Shown: positions 1 to 13,036, counted from the stretch's first letter. The stretch is 64,000 nucleotides of DNA from Symsagittifera roscoffensis (GCF_963678635.1 NC_087066.1:28153301-28217300); one strand, 5' to 3'. A program made the numbers and translations. Notes: generated by a model from the letters alone, not told the origin.

Positions 1-179
1 TATCCAAATACATTAGGAAATCTATTTTATATGTTAATACATAAGGTGCGTACCGGATACTCTATAGCCTATATTAATACATGGGGGTCCGCTCCCCCCC
101 CCCCTGGCTGAACTGCCCCGACATATAGTACTATTGTCCAAATACTATTCTGCAAACGGCGCAAAAAATTGTGAACGGC
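1..179. other. Non-coding stretch with C-tract
   Basis: No coding potential seen. It has several TTAATACAT words and an 11-base C run at 94-104. A loosely similar block (TTAATACAT words, a GGGGTC...CCCCCC segment) occurs at about 6,190-6,330. Both blocks lie just before a copy of the interspersed repeat, so they may be part of a longer repeat unit. Confidence 0.4.
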
Positions 180-420
180 TTCTTGTTTCAAAATTAGAAT
201 TTAACTTTTAGATTTCCAGCGGAATGAAGAGTTTACCTGTTGATCCAGTTTTCTCAAGTTGGGTTAATGTTATCAAAAAAGCGCCATTCTTAAGTTTTTT
301 TAAAAATACAAAAAAGTTTAAGGGCATCTACTTTTTTTAAATTCGAAATTTGAGATTTTTTTCAACAAAGTTAGTGTTTTTTTATCTTTTTCATTGTTTT
401 CCAATCTTCGTTTGGCTATG
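180..420 (+). repeat. Interspersed AT-rich repeat, copy 1
   Basis: Carries the diagnostic block of the family: TTTCCAGCGGAAT, then GTTTACCTGTTGATCCAGTT, TCTCAAGTTGGGTTAAT and ATCAAAAAAGCGCCA, ending in a short CCAA...TTTGGCTATG hairpin. Closely similar copies lie at about 1.25, 6.35, 32.1, 33.5, 36.2 and 39.5 kb, with diverged ones at 13.6, 17.2 and 33.0 kb, all on the + strand. No protein is encoded. Confidence 0.75.
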
Positions 421-1254
421 TTTGATACAAAAAAAACAGTAAGAAAACTAAACGTTTTCAATTTAAAAAGTTTTTATCAGCACAACACACTCATTCTCAC
501 TTTTATCAGCGAAACTAGACTAAAACTGAAAAAAAGTAGAGCATTTCAAATATTATTTGAATCACGACTGAAATGCTTTTAATGTTCAATATTACTCGGC
601 TCTGATGTTCAGATGATTATTTGTGAACCTGATTTTGCGTGCAAATAAAAAAAGTCCAAGGAAAAAACTCTTTCCCACTTTTGGTGGTCGGAAAAAACTA
701 CATGAAGTTATTGAAAAAACTCTTTCGCGTTCATTAAAACTTGAAATATTATAATGGGTGAGATTTTTCGAGTTGTTTATATTTTTTCATATTGCAATGA
801 AACATTCAAAAAAACATCGATGTTTATAAAAAATTGAATGATTTTGTGGTCTGACTTGTACAACCTTATTCGACTATCATGGAATAATTTTTCCATGAAG
901 TAAGTGACTTTCTTTTTTTAAAAAATGGCCTTGAAAACTGTTTACAACTAAACTTTTATAATGACAAAAGAATTTTTGACTCACTGTCCGAATAACTTCT
1001 CAAGTTTATTGATCAAACTGGTTAGAAGTCGCGGTGTATGATAAAAAAAACTTGCAAAAACTAAAGCGTAGCTTTTATATCCAAAAATGTTTTCGACTGT
1101 AAGGAAAGTTTTGCATATTGATCAGAGTTTCTCTATAAGGTTTAGTTTTTCGGAGAGAGTGTTCGGGAGTGTTTGAGTTTTTTTTTGAGCGAACTAATAA
1201 TAATTTTCTTGTCATTGGCTGTTTATTTTGGTTTAAAAGTGATTTTTTTATTTT
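421..1254. other. AT-rich intergenic DNA
   Basis: Low-complexity AT-rich sequence with many poly-A and poly-T runs. A 62-codon open frame over 394-582 starts inside the repeat, has no recognisable domain, and is treated as chance. Nothing else is supported here. Confidence 0.5.
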
Positions 1255-1665
1255 TCAGGAAAAAGTCTTAAAGTTGGTTCTGTTTCAATTATGAGTTTGC
1301 ATGGTTTGATTTTTGATTTTTTTTCATGTTTGGTCCATTTTTTTTTGTTAAATTAACGGCAAACTACACTTCTTATCAGCAAAAACGTGAAGTTCCTGAA
1401 CAACATGACCGACTTCTGTTTTGAGAAAGGATTTGAATGATCAAATTTCCCAGCGGACTTAAAAGTTTACCAATTGATTTAACTTTCTTAAATTGGGTTA
1501 ATTATCAAAAAAAGCACCAATCACATATTTTTCCTCAAATTCAAATAACTCTATGAGCGTATTTTTTTCATCAGAGTTTGAAAATTGAAGTTTCTTCAAA
1601 AAACAATTCCATATTTCATCTGAATTAGTTACCATTGAATTTTTTTCTAATTGTCTGTTGGCTCT
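1255..1665 (+). repeat. Interspersed AT-rich repeat, copy 2
   Basis: A nearly full-length copy. It opens with TTTTTCAGGAAAAAGTCTTA, continues through the AAACGTGA...GACTTCTG and CCCAGCGGACTTAAAAG blocks, and ends at the CTAATTGTCTGTTGGCT hairpin. It lies just upstream of the polymerase relic, in the same orientation as the other copies. Confidence 0.75.
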
Positions 1666-4600
1666 CTTCATCTGGTGGCGATTTTGCTATTTGCCCTCAC
1701 CATTACCCACTTTATTTCGCGAAAAGATAAAAGTTAGTTTTTTTCCATTTTTTCCAAGCTTGAAACAATTCTAGAGTCCCAGTTTACTTTTTTTAGTTGA
1801 TGCCTACTTCTAATCGAAAAAAAAAGTGAATTGTGAAAACTGTGCAAAAATGTATGCTCGCTAGCACGCAGCTCGACATCAAAAGAGATGTACTAATTAA
1901 ATTATTAATTGCCCTGATTGTAGGTACTTCAATTACAATCAACAAAAAAACGAACTATCATATTATTAAGAAGCATGCTTCAACAACTTCCAAGCAGTCG
2001 ACGCTCTGTCGTTTTTGTGAGCAAGAGTTCCGGAACTACTTCTCTCCCCAACAACATCGAAGAAAGAAAAATGAAGCTAAGCAATGGAAACCCAGTGATA
2101 CGGTGGCTGACTTGATCAAGATTGTCGAGGGAGAAGTGTAAAATGGTGAAATATTGAAGATGCAACTTATTGGTTGTCAAAATTTTCTGGAGGAAACGGA
2201 GATGGAGAATGGGAGACATAAGGTATTTAACTCCCAAAATTCCAAGTTTGATACTAAAATAATTAACGAGAAACTTGAAGAAGTCTTCAACAAGCACGAT
2301 TCTGCCGTTAAAATCAACATTGCTCTGGGGTTAGTTCTTTAAAAAATTGCGACTGGTGAGTATCGATATTTCAATGCCCATGAAAACAATACTTTGTCGG
2401 AAAAATCCCATTTGCTGTGTACTAAAGCAGACTTGGTAACAATCCAAGGAAAAATTTAATATTATGGAACATTGTACCCAAGAACGTCAAAACACAAATT
2501 GAGATTAAATTGATTACTAACACTACAATTTTTGCTGTTTTGCTCAAAAACATCCCAATGGGATGCCCGGACTCCGTCTTACCTGAACCTTTACTGCGAC
2601 ATACACAGTGAACTGTGTTTTACCCAACAAAGAAGAAAAACCATACTAAAATCATTTTTGTCTTTTCCGCGCATTGTCCATGTACATGAGCGTACACATC
2701 AATCTCGACTCTCACACTTCTAGATACTTTACAGATTTGGTATCAAAGTCTAATTATGATCCTAAAAGTTCTCGTGGAGTTTCAGTAGAAGACTTACCTG
2801 TTGTCGAGAAAATTATTCAAAGAAACATCTTTAGATACGCTTGCGATATCCAAGAAGATGAAACTGTAGAGGAACTAGTTCGACAAAATATTGGAAGATT
2901 TGATAAAAACAGTCAACCTCCTGAGGTTCAACAATCATATCGTTCATACAAATGATATAGATAGCTTCGTCAAGTGTTTCCGGTGTCGTAGTTGTGATAT
3001 TTTCCTCAAAATATTTGAGCTTCTCAACAAACATCTTCTGAGATGCAAGGATCAAGTGAGGCATGTTTACCCAAAGAACGTGTATGAGCTCCGAGAAACC
3101 TTCTTTGAAAAGCTAGAAGTAATCAATCCTCCAATAACTGATATAACAAACTTTTCAATAACCTAGCAATTTTCGATTTTGAGTCGATTCGTGTTCCTAC
3201 AGACGAACTAAAGAGATGCAAACTACTAATTGAATAGTAAAAATTGTACCTATTTCAGTCTTTATATCATCAAAACTGATTGATGAACCCTTTTTTTTGT
3301 ACAACAGGATTTCACGGATTTATTTATTGATTTGGTAACCAACCTTAAACTGTTGGCTGAGCAAAATGAAAGAAAGGAAAAAAATCTTTAATCAGCTGAA
3401 CGAACGGAGTGAAAGCTATTCAAGGAACCAATTTGAGTACAAAGATGAATGCGTTGAAGACTCGGAAGAAGCAGACACCCAGTTTATGAGAATTCAGAAA
3501 AATCAACTAATTGAATTGAAACAGCATTTTGAGAGATATGTAAATACTCCACCTGTTTTTGGATTTGAAAGTAGTAGATATGATTTGAGTTTGATCAAGT
3601 CCTACCTTATCGCTTATTTGATTTGCGATAAAAAACAAGAATTATCACTAATAAAAAAAAGCACGATTTCATTTCCTTCAAGCTTGGAGATGTACAATTT
3701 CTCCACATAATGAAGGTTCTGGGTGGAGCAACATTCTGGACTCCTTTCTCAAAGCCTATAAAGCTAGCACAACGAAAACTTTCTTCCCTTATGAATGGTT
3801 TGAAAGCCCAGACCAAGTTGGTTTTCCCAAATTGCTACCGTATGAAGCCTTTTTCAGTAAAATTAGAAATAACAATCCTCTTTACAAAGACTTTTTTGAT
3901 GATGAGAACCTGAGAACGAGTAGTATTGACGGGCAGAAAGCGCTGAGAAAAGGTTGAGATCAAGACTGTACCCCACCTGGTTTGGATAATTACAATTACT
4001 TACAAGATTATTGGTAGAGAAACGAAACGACTGTATTCAAAGATTTTGTGCACTGTTACAACAACAAGGATGTTATTCCAACCCAGAAAGCAATGCAAAA
4101 AATGATTTAGTTTTATCAGAAAAAAGGGATGAGTATGTTGAAACTTGGATGTACTCTTCCAATTCTAGCAAACATATCTCTGCACGAATCTATAAACTAC
4201 AAGTTTCAACCTTTTTGCGAAAGTGAGAAAAGTTTGTGTGAAAAATTTCTTGAAGACATGACTAGTGGTCCTTCGATTATGTTAACCCGGAAAGCTGTAG
4301 ATGATCAGAAACTCATCAAATATATGTAAATTGATCGTTGGAATTGATGCAAGCCAGCTTTACCCTTTCTCAATGTGTCAAGATATGCAAACAGGATTGT
4401 ACACGAGATGGGAATTTGATACCGCTATGCAAAAGTTTACAGCCAGAGTTAACCGACCTCGCTAATTTGAAAATACAGTCATGTTTTTTACCAAGAAACA
4501 AGAGCAAATTGCAAAAATGAGAGCTTTTTCACATCTGGAAAACAGGAGAAATTTGACTGCCTTAACGTGGACGGTTATTGTGATCACTCTAAAACAGTAA

Positions 4601-4740
4601 TCGAGGCAATGGGATGTTACTACCCTTTCTGTTCCTGCCAAGAAGCTCATCCCTCCTCAACAGATCAACAGATCTCCGTGGTGTGGGGGATCAACGTCTT
4701 CGGACGGCGAAGTCTACCGGCTACCAGCCCTCCATACCAT

Positions 4741-5652
4741 TGTTGGATTTTTCATAATGTAGTATGCAAAGCTGAGCATGTTGGAGCTGTTTTACAATTC
4801 CTTTGACAAGTTCTGTGATGCAAATAAATTTTATGAGTCGGAGAAAGTTACAGACTCTCTTTACTTAGCACTTCCCGAAGAAATTTTATATGACTGTGTC
4901 CAACCAGATAAGGGAGCTGCTTGGGAAAAATGAGGAAAATTGATTGCAGAGACTCTTTCAAGGCAAATGCAAAATCTGTTTTTTTCCTCGAACGTGTTGC
5001 AGAATTCATAAAAAAATGCAGAAGCAATGAAACTTTTAGGTAATTCAATCTTATGAAAATCAGATCATGGATAGATCCAGGAATACAATCACGAAATATC
5101 TGAAAATGAAAAAACTCATAAGGCAATCAATGAACCCTCATTCAAAAGACTGAATACAGATGATCAAGAGTTAATACTTGTATGAGATGGAGTAGTTGAA
5201 ACCAACCCCTGTATGAGATGGAGTTGTTGAAACCAACCCCTGAACACAGAGAACCCACCATTGTTGGATTTTTCATAATGTAGTATGCAAAGCTGAGCAT
5301 GTTGGAGCTGTTTTACAATTCCTTTGACAAGTTCTGTGATGCAAATAAATTTGATGAGTCGGAGAAAGTTACAGACTCTCTTTACTTAGCAGTTCCCGAA
5401 CAATTTTCATATGACTGTATCCAACCAGGAAAAATGAGGAAAATTGATTGCAGAGACTCTTTCAAGGCAAATGCAAAATCTGTTTTTTTTCCTCGAACGT
5501 GTTGCAGCATTCATAAAAAAAACATAATAAGCGAGAGCTGGGATTTTTCAACAAAGAATTTAGATGTACAGAAATACTATGTTTGTGTAGCAAAATTTAT
5601 TGCTTCTATGACAGCAAGTCAGATAAAATCAACTACAGAAGTAAAATTCTGA
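4741..5652 (+). repeat. 521-bp tandem duplication inside the polymerase relic
   Basis: The segment beginning TGTTGGATTTTTCATAATG at 4,741 recurs at 5,262, a period of 521 bp, and runs through the palm C region. Both copies carry the same valine at the lost catalytic aspartate, so the gene was already inactive when the duplication arose. Later indels distinguish the copies. Confidence 0.85.
5181..5242 (+). repeat. 31-bp tandem repeat (two units)
   Basis: TATGAGATGGAGTAGTTGAA and the following CCAACCCCTG are repeated once with a single base difference. It lies between the two copies of the 521-bp duplication. Confidence 0.85.
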
Positions 5653-6344
5653 ACAAACGGAGATGGTAACGCCAATGTTCAAGAGAATACTCGACGAAGC
5701 AGTCAACCTCACATCTAGAAACAGAAAATTCAGAACTGTAAATCATGTGGTTGCCTTATTTTACCTAGTCATTTTTATCCAAAAAATGACTAAGCAAATT
5801 TTATCCAAAAATTCAAGATTATGAAACTCATACAAAACCATTGAACTTATAAGAACTGATGCCATGTATTAAGATTTTGTTGGTTAAATGCAGTATTTTG
5901 TTGGTTTTTTTTTCAAGGTGCGGTACATTTCAAATACGACGCCCTGATTTATTTATATTTTTTGTAATTTAACTTTTTTTCTGAAAAGACTCCTTTTTTC
6001 TAAGTTTTAGGTAGTTTCAGCATAGGTCCAGGTAGATAGAGCGCTGTTTCAAAGTTAGGTCATCTAATAAAACAAATACTAGGTCAAAATATACCAAATC
6101 TTATCGTAATTTGAAGTTTTTTTAACAAGAAAACATTTTAAAAATCATCATTTTTCTTACCATTCTCTTACCAAAACACAAACCATGAAACCGTGACAAT
6201 CCTAGTCCCTTCCTAATACATTGTGGCCTCTATACCCAAGGTTAATACATAGCTAGGAGACCTGATAATCTATTCCCTATCTCAGTAAAACATAGGGGTC
6301 TCACAGCACCCCCCTCTCACTTAACCTCCAACATCTACTACTGC
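5653..6344. other. AT-rich non-coding DNA
   Basis: No coding potential recognised. The end (about 6,190-6,330) has TTAATACAT and GGGGTCTCACAGCACCCCCC motifs resembling 1-179, and the interspersed repeat follows as it does there. Confidence 0.4.
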
Positions 6345-6720
6345 GGTTTTATTTTGATTTTTTTCATGTTTAGCTCATTGTTAATCCGTTAAAAGAAATG
6401 GAAGCTACACTATTTAACAGAAAAGCGTAAAATTCCTGAAAAACATGAACGACTTCTGTTTTGAAAAAGGATTTGAATGTTCAGATTCCCCAGAGGAGTT
6501 AAAAGTTTACCGACTGATCCAATTTTCTTAACCTGGGTTAATTTTATCAAAAAAGCACCAATCACAATTTTTTCCTCATATTCAAAATACTTTAAGAGCG
6601 ACTTTTTCATTAATTTTCGAAAGTTAAAGTTGTTTCAGAAAACCAGTAATTTTTTTTCAGTTTCCTTGCTTTCATTAATCTTTTCCACGTGTCTTGTTTT
6701 GTTTGATAAGTGTGAATTTG
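6345..6720 (+). repeat. Interspersed AT-rich repeat, copy 3
   Basis: Full set of family blocks, including CCCCAGAGGAGTTAAAAG, GTTTACCGACTGATCCAATT and TTATCAAAAAAGCACCAATC. The copy ends about 20-30 bp before the 3' splice site of the RNF213-like exon at 6,742, so it sits in the intron on the sense strand. Confidence 0.8.
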
Positions 6721-6741
6721 GATTGCAAATATTGATTTCAG

Positions 6742-8481
6742 GAGCAATCAACTTGGAAGCTTCTTTGTGATGTTCTCCCAAGCGTTAAATGCCTATCGCC
6801 GAACGAAACTCAAAATGCTTTCCATCAAGATACTGACCACTGTAATCACCAATGGGCTGACATCCAATCGATGCACAGTCCAAAATTCCAGCGTCCATGC
6901 TACTATTTGGATTGCATTGAAAAAAATTCAGAAGTCTCAGCGCCATTTAATGAACAAACCAGCAAGATATTTAGCCCAAAAGAGGTTATCGAACTCTTCA
7001 AGAGATTCAGCAAACTTAACAACCCAACTTGGTCACAGCTGCACCAATTGTCAGCCTTCCTTGATCACCAACTCACATCGTGTGAACTAAACGTATTCAT
7101 GAATGATGCCGAGTTCAAACGTCTTAAATTGAAAGATTTCATAGTAAAAACATTCATTGTGGAGATGGCGAGAGACTTTGCACTCCCATCCTTGAAAATT
7201 TCTGACAGCTCTCGTGATTTTGGTTTAGGAAATGCTTTCGATGCTCATCAAATGTCACGCACTTGGGAAAACCAACACCACCCGTACGTGTTTTTCAATG
7301 CAGACAATGTCACTTTCACTTTCTTTGGAGTCAAAATCAAAAATGGTAATTTGATCAAGTCAACCAAGAACAACGAAATGAAACAAAACGACGAAGACGA
7401 CGAATACAACGACGACAATGGTTTTGGTTATGATGAAGTAGTTCTGCAAGCAAATGTTATCTGTAAAACCTTGGAAGAACAGCTAAGACTTCAGTTCAAA
7501 ATGGAAAAAGAAGGAAACGAAAATCTACTTGATGAATTCTTTGACAATTTATCGGATGAGGCTAAGAAGTTAAAGCTGTGTCGTGTCCTTGGAGTGGATA
7601 TGATGATGGATGAAATCGAGTTTGATGTGTCCTACGAGTTGACACAGGACAATGTTATGAAACTGCTTGCGATCCACATGCGCTTTCGAATCGACATTCC
7701 TGTCGTACTTATGGGAGAGACGGGGTGTGGTAAAACGAAGTTAATTGAGTACTTATGTAGTCTCATGGCTGGAGGAAGGAAAATCATCAATGAAGGCCAG
7801 CAAAAACCAGTCGAAAACATGATTGTCCTGAAAGTCCACGGAGGTCTAAAAATGGACGATCTTTTGGCAGGAATTAAAAAGGCCGAAACCTGTGCAAAAA
7901 TTAACAATGACGCGTTTGGTCCCAACTTTTTCACAGTATTGTTTTTCGACGAAGCCAACACCACTGAGCTCATTAATTCTATAAAAGAAGTCATTTGCGA
8001 CTGCCGTTTTAATGGCGAAAAAATTGACAGAGAGTGTGGACTACGCTTTGTTGTTGCTTGTAATCCGTATCGCAAGCACCAAGAAGCAACGATAATGAAA
8101 CTGAAAAAACAAGGGCTTGGCTTCAGGGTTGCGTCTGAGAAAACTAAAGACAGACTTGGCGAAGGAATTCCAATGCGCGACCTCGTTTACAGAGTGAACC
8201 CGCTTCCGCCCAGTCTGTTGCCTCTTGTTTGGGACTTTGGTCAGCTACAAAGTGACGTGGAGAATAAGTATACAAAACGAATTGTCCACAGAAGTCTTGC
8301 TGAATACAAGCTCAACATCACTGACTTGAACTTCGTGTGCAATACTTTGTGCCGATCTCAAGAGTTCGTGAGAAATCTGGCTGACAATCAGCGTTTTGTC
8401 AGCCTCCGAGACATTGAGCGGGCGATGATAGTATTCCGTTTCTTTTGGGAAAACTGGGATGCTTTTGTTTCGGCTAAATCT
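6742..8481 (+). CDS. RNF213/mysterin-like protein, AAA-module exon
   Basis: One large internal exon of 1,740 nt (580 codons, phase 0 at both ends). It follows a TTGATTTCAG acceptor and ends at TCT|GTGAGT; reading on hits a stop within the intron. It contains a Walker A (GETGCGKT) at about 7,713-7,736, a Walker B-like FFDEAN at about 7,945, and a CNPY sensor-like segment near 8,060. The block from Walker A to the conserved SLRDIERA segment matches the first AAA unit of RNF213 (mysterin), a giant AAA+ E3 ubiquitin ligase acting on lipid droplets and intracellular pathogens. There is an acidic, asparagine-rich loop before the ATPase. Upstream exons and the second AAA unit were not found nearby. 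The exon is intact, so the gene may be live or recently broken. Confidence 0.85.
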
Positions 8482-11189
8482 GTGAGTTAAATACTGTCTT
8501 ACCTCTTCACTTAGCAAAAAAGCTATATTGCATCTGTTTGCAAACCATAAATACCAATCAGTAGTTTTTCATAGTAATTTCAAATTTTACAAATCCGTTG
8601 CTTACCTGAGTTTTAAAAAACAGATAATTACTTTCATGCATTCATCGCAAGAAATAATCTGATTTTTATATTATTAGTTCTTATAATTCAGCTTTAAGAC
8701 TGAAACAGTTCCTGCGGTTAGAGGTGACGATGTGACGAAAATGATAGGACCGGACCTCATGTGACATTTGAATTAAAAATCTGCGAATCGATTCAATTGA
8801 ACTCTTACTAAGTTTTTCTCGGCTGTTTCTGTCGGTCTGTTTTTTGCGGTGGGTCGTCAACATAAACGAAACTTATTGCTCCGACTTTTTTCTAGTGTGT
8901 TTTAAATTTTTGTCTTTTTGCTTTCCACGCAACATCAGGTACCACAAAAATCATCGGAATGGGTCGAGTGCTATACCATATTAAAGCCCTTTCATTTTCG
9001 ATTTTTAGTTCAATTTCGAGCAAGTAAAGCAGTTACAATAGTTAAAAAAAAACTTTTTTGGACTTCTAGGCTACAAAAACCTAATTGTACTATAAACAGA
9101 ACTAGTTTTGGATGTATAAGTCTTTGACAATAAAATTTTTCTAGCAATTTTTTTTTCAATTTTTTCTGTCATTCATGAAGACAGATGTTGTCATTTTCTA
9201 CACATTTTTAAAGTTTTCAAATCACACCACCAACAAAAACCGAAAAAAATACTTATGAATCTGATCGGAACATTCTGTTCTCCTTGCAGAGCAACCGGCT
9301 ATCCTTGTTTTAATTCTACTTGTGTTGTTGCCCTTTTCCGTATTAAATTTCCAAAAGTTTTAGAGATTCAGTGAACATAGTAAAATTCTTTTTGATAGCT
9401 TTACTCATGTGACTTATGTGACATTAGTAACCTACGAATCGAATGAAATGAGCTCAAATACAATTTTCTGAAAATTGACAGCATCATCCGATAGCTTTTT
9501 TGTTTATCAAATTCCAGGAAATTTCGCTTGGTTTCTTCATCTTAACCGCGCGTTTTATACACTTTCTGGTAAAATTTAAATCAGCTATTTGATTGATTGA
9601 GAGTAAATGATCGCAGTGAAGGCTCTTAAATACTCGTGTTGAAACTAAAATTTACAAAAAAAAATCAAAAATTAAGATACGAGATGAAACCAATCAAAGT
9701 TTCTGCAGTTTTGGCACTACCCTAGGTGATTACTGACTAGTTGAGAAAAATGAATTAAAAAAACAAGATCGTCACAAAAATTAAGGAATTTTCAGCAAGT
9801 TAAGAAACCAAACAGAACATATGGTTGCCAGAGGCATTGAAGAAACAGATTCTAAGTTTCTTTCAGTGTTTTTACAGAACAATAGATTTTTGCTCCGAAA
9901 AATTGACGAAAATGAAAGAGAAGTCGAGTAATTGGCCCAACGTTCACGTATCATCTGTTTAACTTAAGCTTGGCTTAAAAATAATTCTTACAATAATATC
10001 TTCCAAGTTAGTTCCGAGAATATGAATGACGAGGAGCTAATGGCATCTGTGTCAACACCAGGACATAACATAGGATTCTGAAGCAAAAAAAAAGTTAAAA
10101 AAATAATCAAATAATGTCAGTGCTCATTGAAACTCGATTAAGTCAAAAAACATAGTAACTTGTATATACGTTCCACCAAATTCACTAAACATTGATTGTT
10201 GCTAGAGCCTGAAACTGAATACAATTCACAAATTGCGATGACTTCAAGGTGAAATTACTGTAAAAATCGGCAGTGCCAACAAAAACAGAGAACTATTTGA
10301 CAGGAAACGGCGTGCCTACGCAGAAAAAAGAACGTGCTGCCTCAAAACAAGATTGAAAGTGCGTAGCAGCACCTTGATTGACTTATTTTTCTTTACATCA
10401 GGTTTCACAGCATTTTTTTTAAAAATTCGATGTCTGATCATTTTCATGTTCATTTTTTCTCAACATGTCCCACAGACAATGTTTTTTTAAATATTAAGGT
10501 TACTGCTAAAAACTGAAACAAGTTTAAAAAAATGAAATAAAAGAAAAAATAGACTTTTACTTGCAGCTTGATAACGGAAAGTTTGTTCAATTATGGAAAT
10601 CTCAGGAGCCGCAAACGTCTTCTCGGGTTTTAGAAACTAAAAATTTGATTCTTAGGAATGTTTTTTTTCCAAAAGAATTACTGGATTAACCAGCAAGGCA
10701 TCAATAGACTGACCTTGAGTGAAAAATTATCCGTAAAAAACTGAAGACCTATCAAAACTTTTTAGCGCTTGAGTCTAATACTAGAGTGATTTTTTTAAAA
10801 ACTATTATTGAAACGAGCAGTTTAGCGCAAAATTCAAAATGCTTTATTCTGTCTGAGAAGGAGGCTGACCGTTTAACCATTACTTTGCAAATATTGGGGC
10901 CAGATTTGTACAAAGCAAACCAACTTGCATGGAAAATAGTGACTTTTGTCAGCAGCAATCGTTGTTTTTGAAAATTGTTCATTAAAATCATTAAAGTCAT
11001 CGAAAGTCTAAGAAATAAAAATAGTACAGATTACTGTGATATCAATGCTGTTGTAGTCAAACTCTTAAAACTGTACTAGCCGCTCCTCTAACAGAAAATT
11101 TGAATGACTGTCTAGCCTCTCAAACTGTTTCAAATTTGCAAAATACACCAGTTATCAGGAAGGAGAAATCGATCATCTTTCAGACTATA
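8482..11189. other. Intron or intergenic AT-rich DNA, no exon recognised
   Basis: The next RNF213 exon should follow the GTGAGT donor at 8,482, but no frame here resembles the expected second AAA unit. Open frames are short and lack recognisable domains. The distal part (about 10,290-11,190) may include decayed upstream LINE sequence, since a reverse transcriptase fragment begins just after it on the same strand. Confidence 0.45.
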
Positions 11190-11404
11190 AACCAAAGTTG
11201 CTTCTAGCAGATCTGGAAATATTTTTTTTTGGACAAGACTAATCACATCAGAACTTTTCAGTTTAGTTTCACATCAAAAAAATGCACTGCTGATGCTATC
11301 CCCCTGCACTGTTAGAGAAGGTTTTAGCGTCGCCAACAAACAAAAATCTAACTATTCAGAGTACTTTTTTAGACCCCACAAAAGCTTTTGATGCGGTTTA
11401 TCAG
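11190..11404 (+). pseudogene. LINE reverse transcriptase relic, 5' portion
   Basis: The frame ending at 11,404 reads FLDPTKAFDAVYQ (about 11,366-11,404), the A motif of non-LTR retrotransposon reverse transcriptases. Upstream sequence with stops can be aligned loosely to the preceding RT segments. The RT is cut at 11,404/11,405, where gypsy-derived sequence in the opposite orientation begins. The rest of the RT resumes at 12,290. Confidence 0.6.
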
Positions 11405-12289
11405 CCTTTGCTTTGTCATCTTTTCTTTCTCGTTAGCTTCACCGTAGGCCAGTACTTTTTTCCTCCTTGAACTTTGGGTGTTAAGGAGCGATAGGATTCT
11501 CGTTGCCTAAAAATGGTAGACACGGTCCAAATCTCCGTGCGAAAGTAAACGCGACGTAATCACTGAGCCGGGACGGTCTTCACGGCCCGTAAATCAGAGG
11601 GTTCGGGACAAATACTGTTCCGCGGTTTCTTAATAGTCTCGGTTGTTTTCCGAATGTGTGTACCCATAGAGTGACGAGTGTATGATAAAAACTTCTCGTC
11701 TATAGTTTTACATTTTTGTTCAATTTTTTTTTGATATTTAACCTTCCTTGCTAGTCTAATTGTTTTTCGTGCCACCTGGTCTTTCGTCTACCGTTTTTTC
11801 GTGTGTTTGTCGATTGTTCCTTGTACCTCTTAATATCTTATAGCTAGTTTATCCTTGGCTAGCTCTATAACATAAGAGTTTGCACCTGTTCTTTGTTGTG
11901 GCGGAGAGTTCGATTGTTGTAGTTTCTTTGGCGTTTGTGGATTCGGTTTTTTTTTCTCTTGATCGACACTTCGTCTTCCGAGCACCGTTTTAGATCATGC
12001 TTTATCTCTGCGCAAAATGGCGATTTTGTGAGATTCTTTCTATCTAAACATTCATAATTCGCCGTCATTTTTCAGTTTAAGTTATTGTGTGGACTGTTTG
12101 TTGCTACATTTGACAGGGGAGTGTTCGGTTTTTGGCCCATGTGTGCCTCAAACGGTAAAATTTTGTGTCGTCATGTGGTGTGATTCTCAAGGTTTTATTA
12201 ACCTCGGCCTCATCGGAAGCCAGTTTGTGCGATGTGTTTGTTTTATCATTTTTCAATACTGCTAACCTGCTTTTTAGTGTTTGTATAAT
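11405..12289 (-). pseudogene. Gypsy pol 3' end fragment (integrase tail), copy T0
   Basis: Minus-strand fragment of the gypsy element at 17,566-23,574. It starts at the conserved IIQTLK segment near the catalytic Glu of integrase (12,289-12,272) and runs through the lysine-rich post-integrase tail (frames at 12,068-11,865 and 11,775-11,560). It is nearly identical to 15,009-15,858. It holds 35 bp at about 11,575-11,610 that the second copy lacks. It sits between two parts of a LINE RT. Confidence 0.75.
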
Positions 12290-13036
12290 AACCGCGGGTA
12301 ACACAGGAAAACATTTGTACGCATATGACACTGTTCCGAAGCCCACAAACAAAAAAGACTCTAATTCTTATGCACATCAATCGGCTTTGCTTGAAGTAAA
12401 TGATTACTTAAAAAGGAAAAAATTGACACTAAATATAAGAAAACCAAGATTATGTGCCACCGATTAATCCAATACGCTGACAAACGACCTGTGAAATAAC
12501 TTATAATTGACACCCAAATAAAAAGATAATTTTTTCAAAACTGGGAATTTCTCTTGAATAATTTGAACTTTCAGCAGCATATTGATCAGGTAAGAAATAA
12601 AATTTTGCGTTTCTCTGGAGTGTTTTTTCAATTGAGAAAATTACTTAAAAGAGAGCAATTAATAATTGAGTGTAAAAGTTATGTGCAACCAATTATCCAA
12701 TCTGGACTTTTGTTTTTTCCAAACAGCGACAAAACCAAGCTGTTAGAGTTGAAAATGGAAACCAGAAGGCTAAAAAGAGTAGCTTTTAAAAGCGCAAGAC
12801 GGGTTCAGTCCTTCAATTATTGCATGAAATTGAAATATACGATATGAAACAAAGTTTTGTGTACAAAATGTTGGAAGTAAACAATAAAATTGATGAACAA
12901 GGTTGCCAAGTTGATCCATTGATATGTGCCAAAAATGAGAAAAAATTAAATACAATTTTTTTGAAGGGAGACTCAAATAAAAAGTTAGCTATGAAAAGAA
13001 TTACACTCAACAGTGTACAGAAAAGAACTAAATTTT
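12290..13036 (+). pseudogene. LINE reverse transcriptase relic, 3' portion (copy 1)
   Basis: Begins with a degenerate catalytic box (AYDTV, where YADDT is expected) at about 12,320. It continues with the helical segment around VNDYLKRKKLTLNI and, in a shifted frame (12,554-12,847), the C-terminal RT/thumb region (NFQQHIDQVRNKI, YVQPIIQSGLLF). Two frame changes and the lost Asp show it is dead. A near-identical copy lies at 15,859-16,605. Confidence 0.7.

Larger units (their letters stand above)
1833..5652 (+). pseudogene. Protein-primed DNA polymerase B relic (Polinton/Maverick-like)
   Basis: The broken open frames across this span match, in order, a large protein-primed family B DNA polymerase of the kind carried by Polinton/Maverick-like elements of invertebrates. 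The N-terminus (about 1,990-2,080) keeps a partial C2H2 finger (CRFC...H). A conserved N-terminal block follows at 2,190-2,340. The palm A motif (DASQLYP) is readable at about 4,342-4,365. The palm C region is near 5,350-5,390, where the first aspartate of D-T-D-S reads valine. The C-terminal FFPRTCC block is at about 5,490. Frames change repeatedly and stops are frequent, so the gene is dead. Family assignment is by recognition of motifs; the element type is inference, since no integrase or TIR was found with this copy. Confidence 0.75.

Noticed and set aside
7632-8075. 147-codon minus-strand frame
   Set aside because: It is the antisense shadow of the RNF213-like AAA exon.
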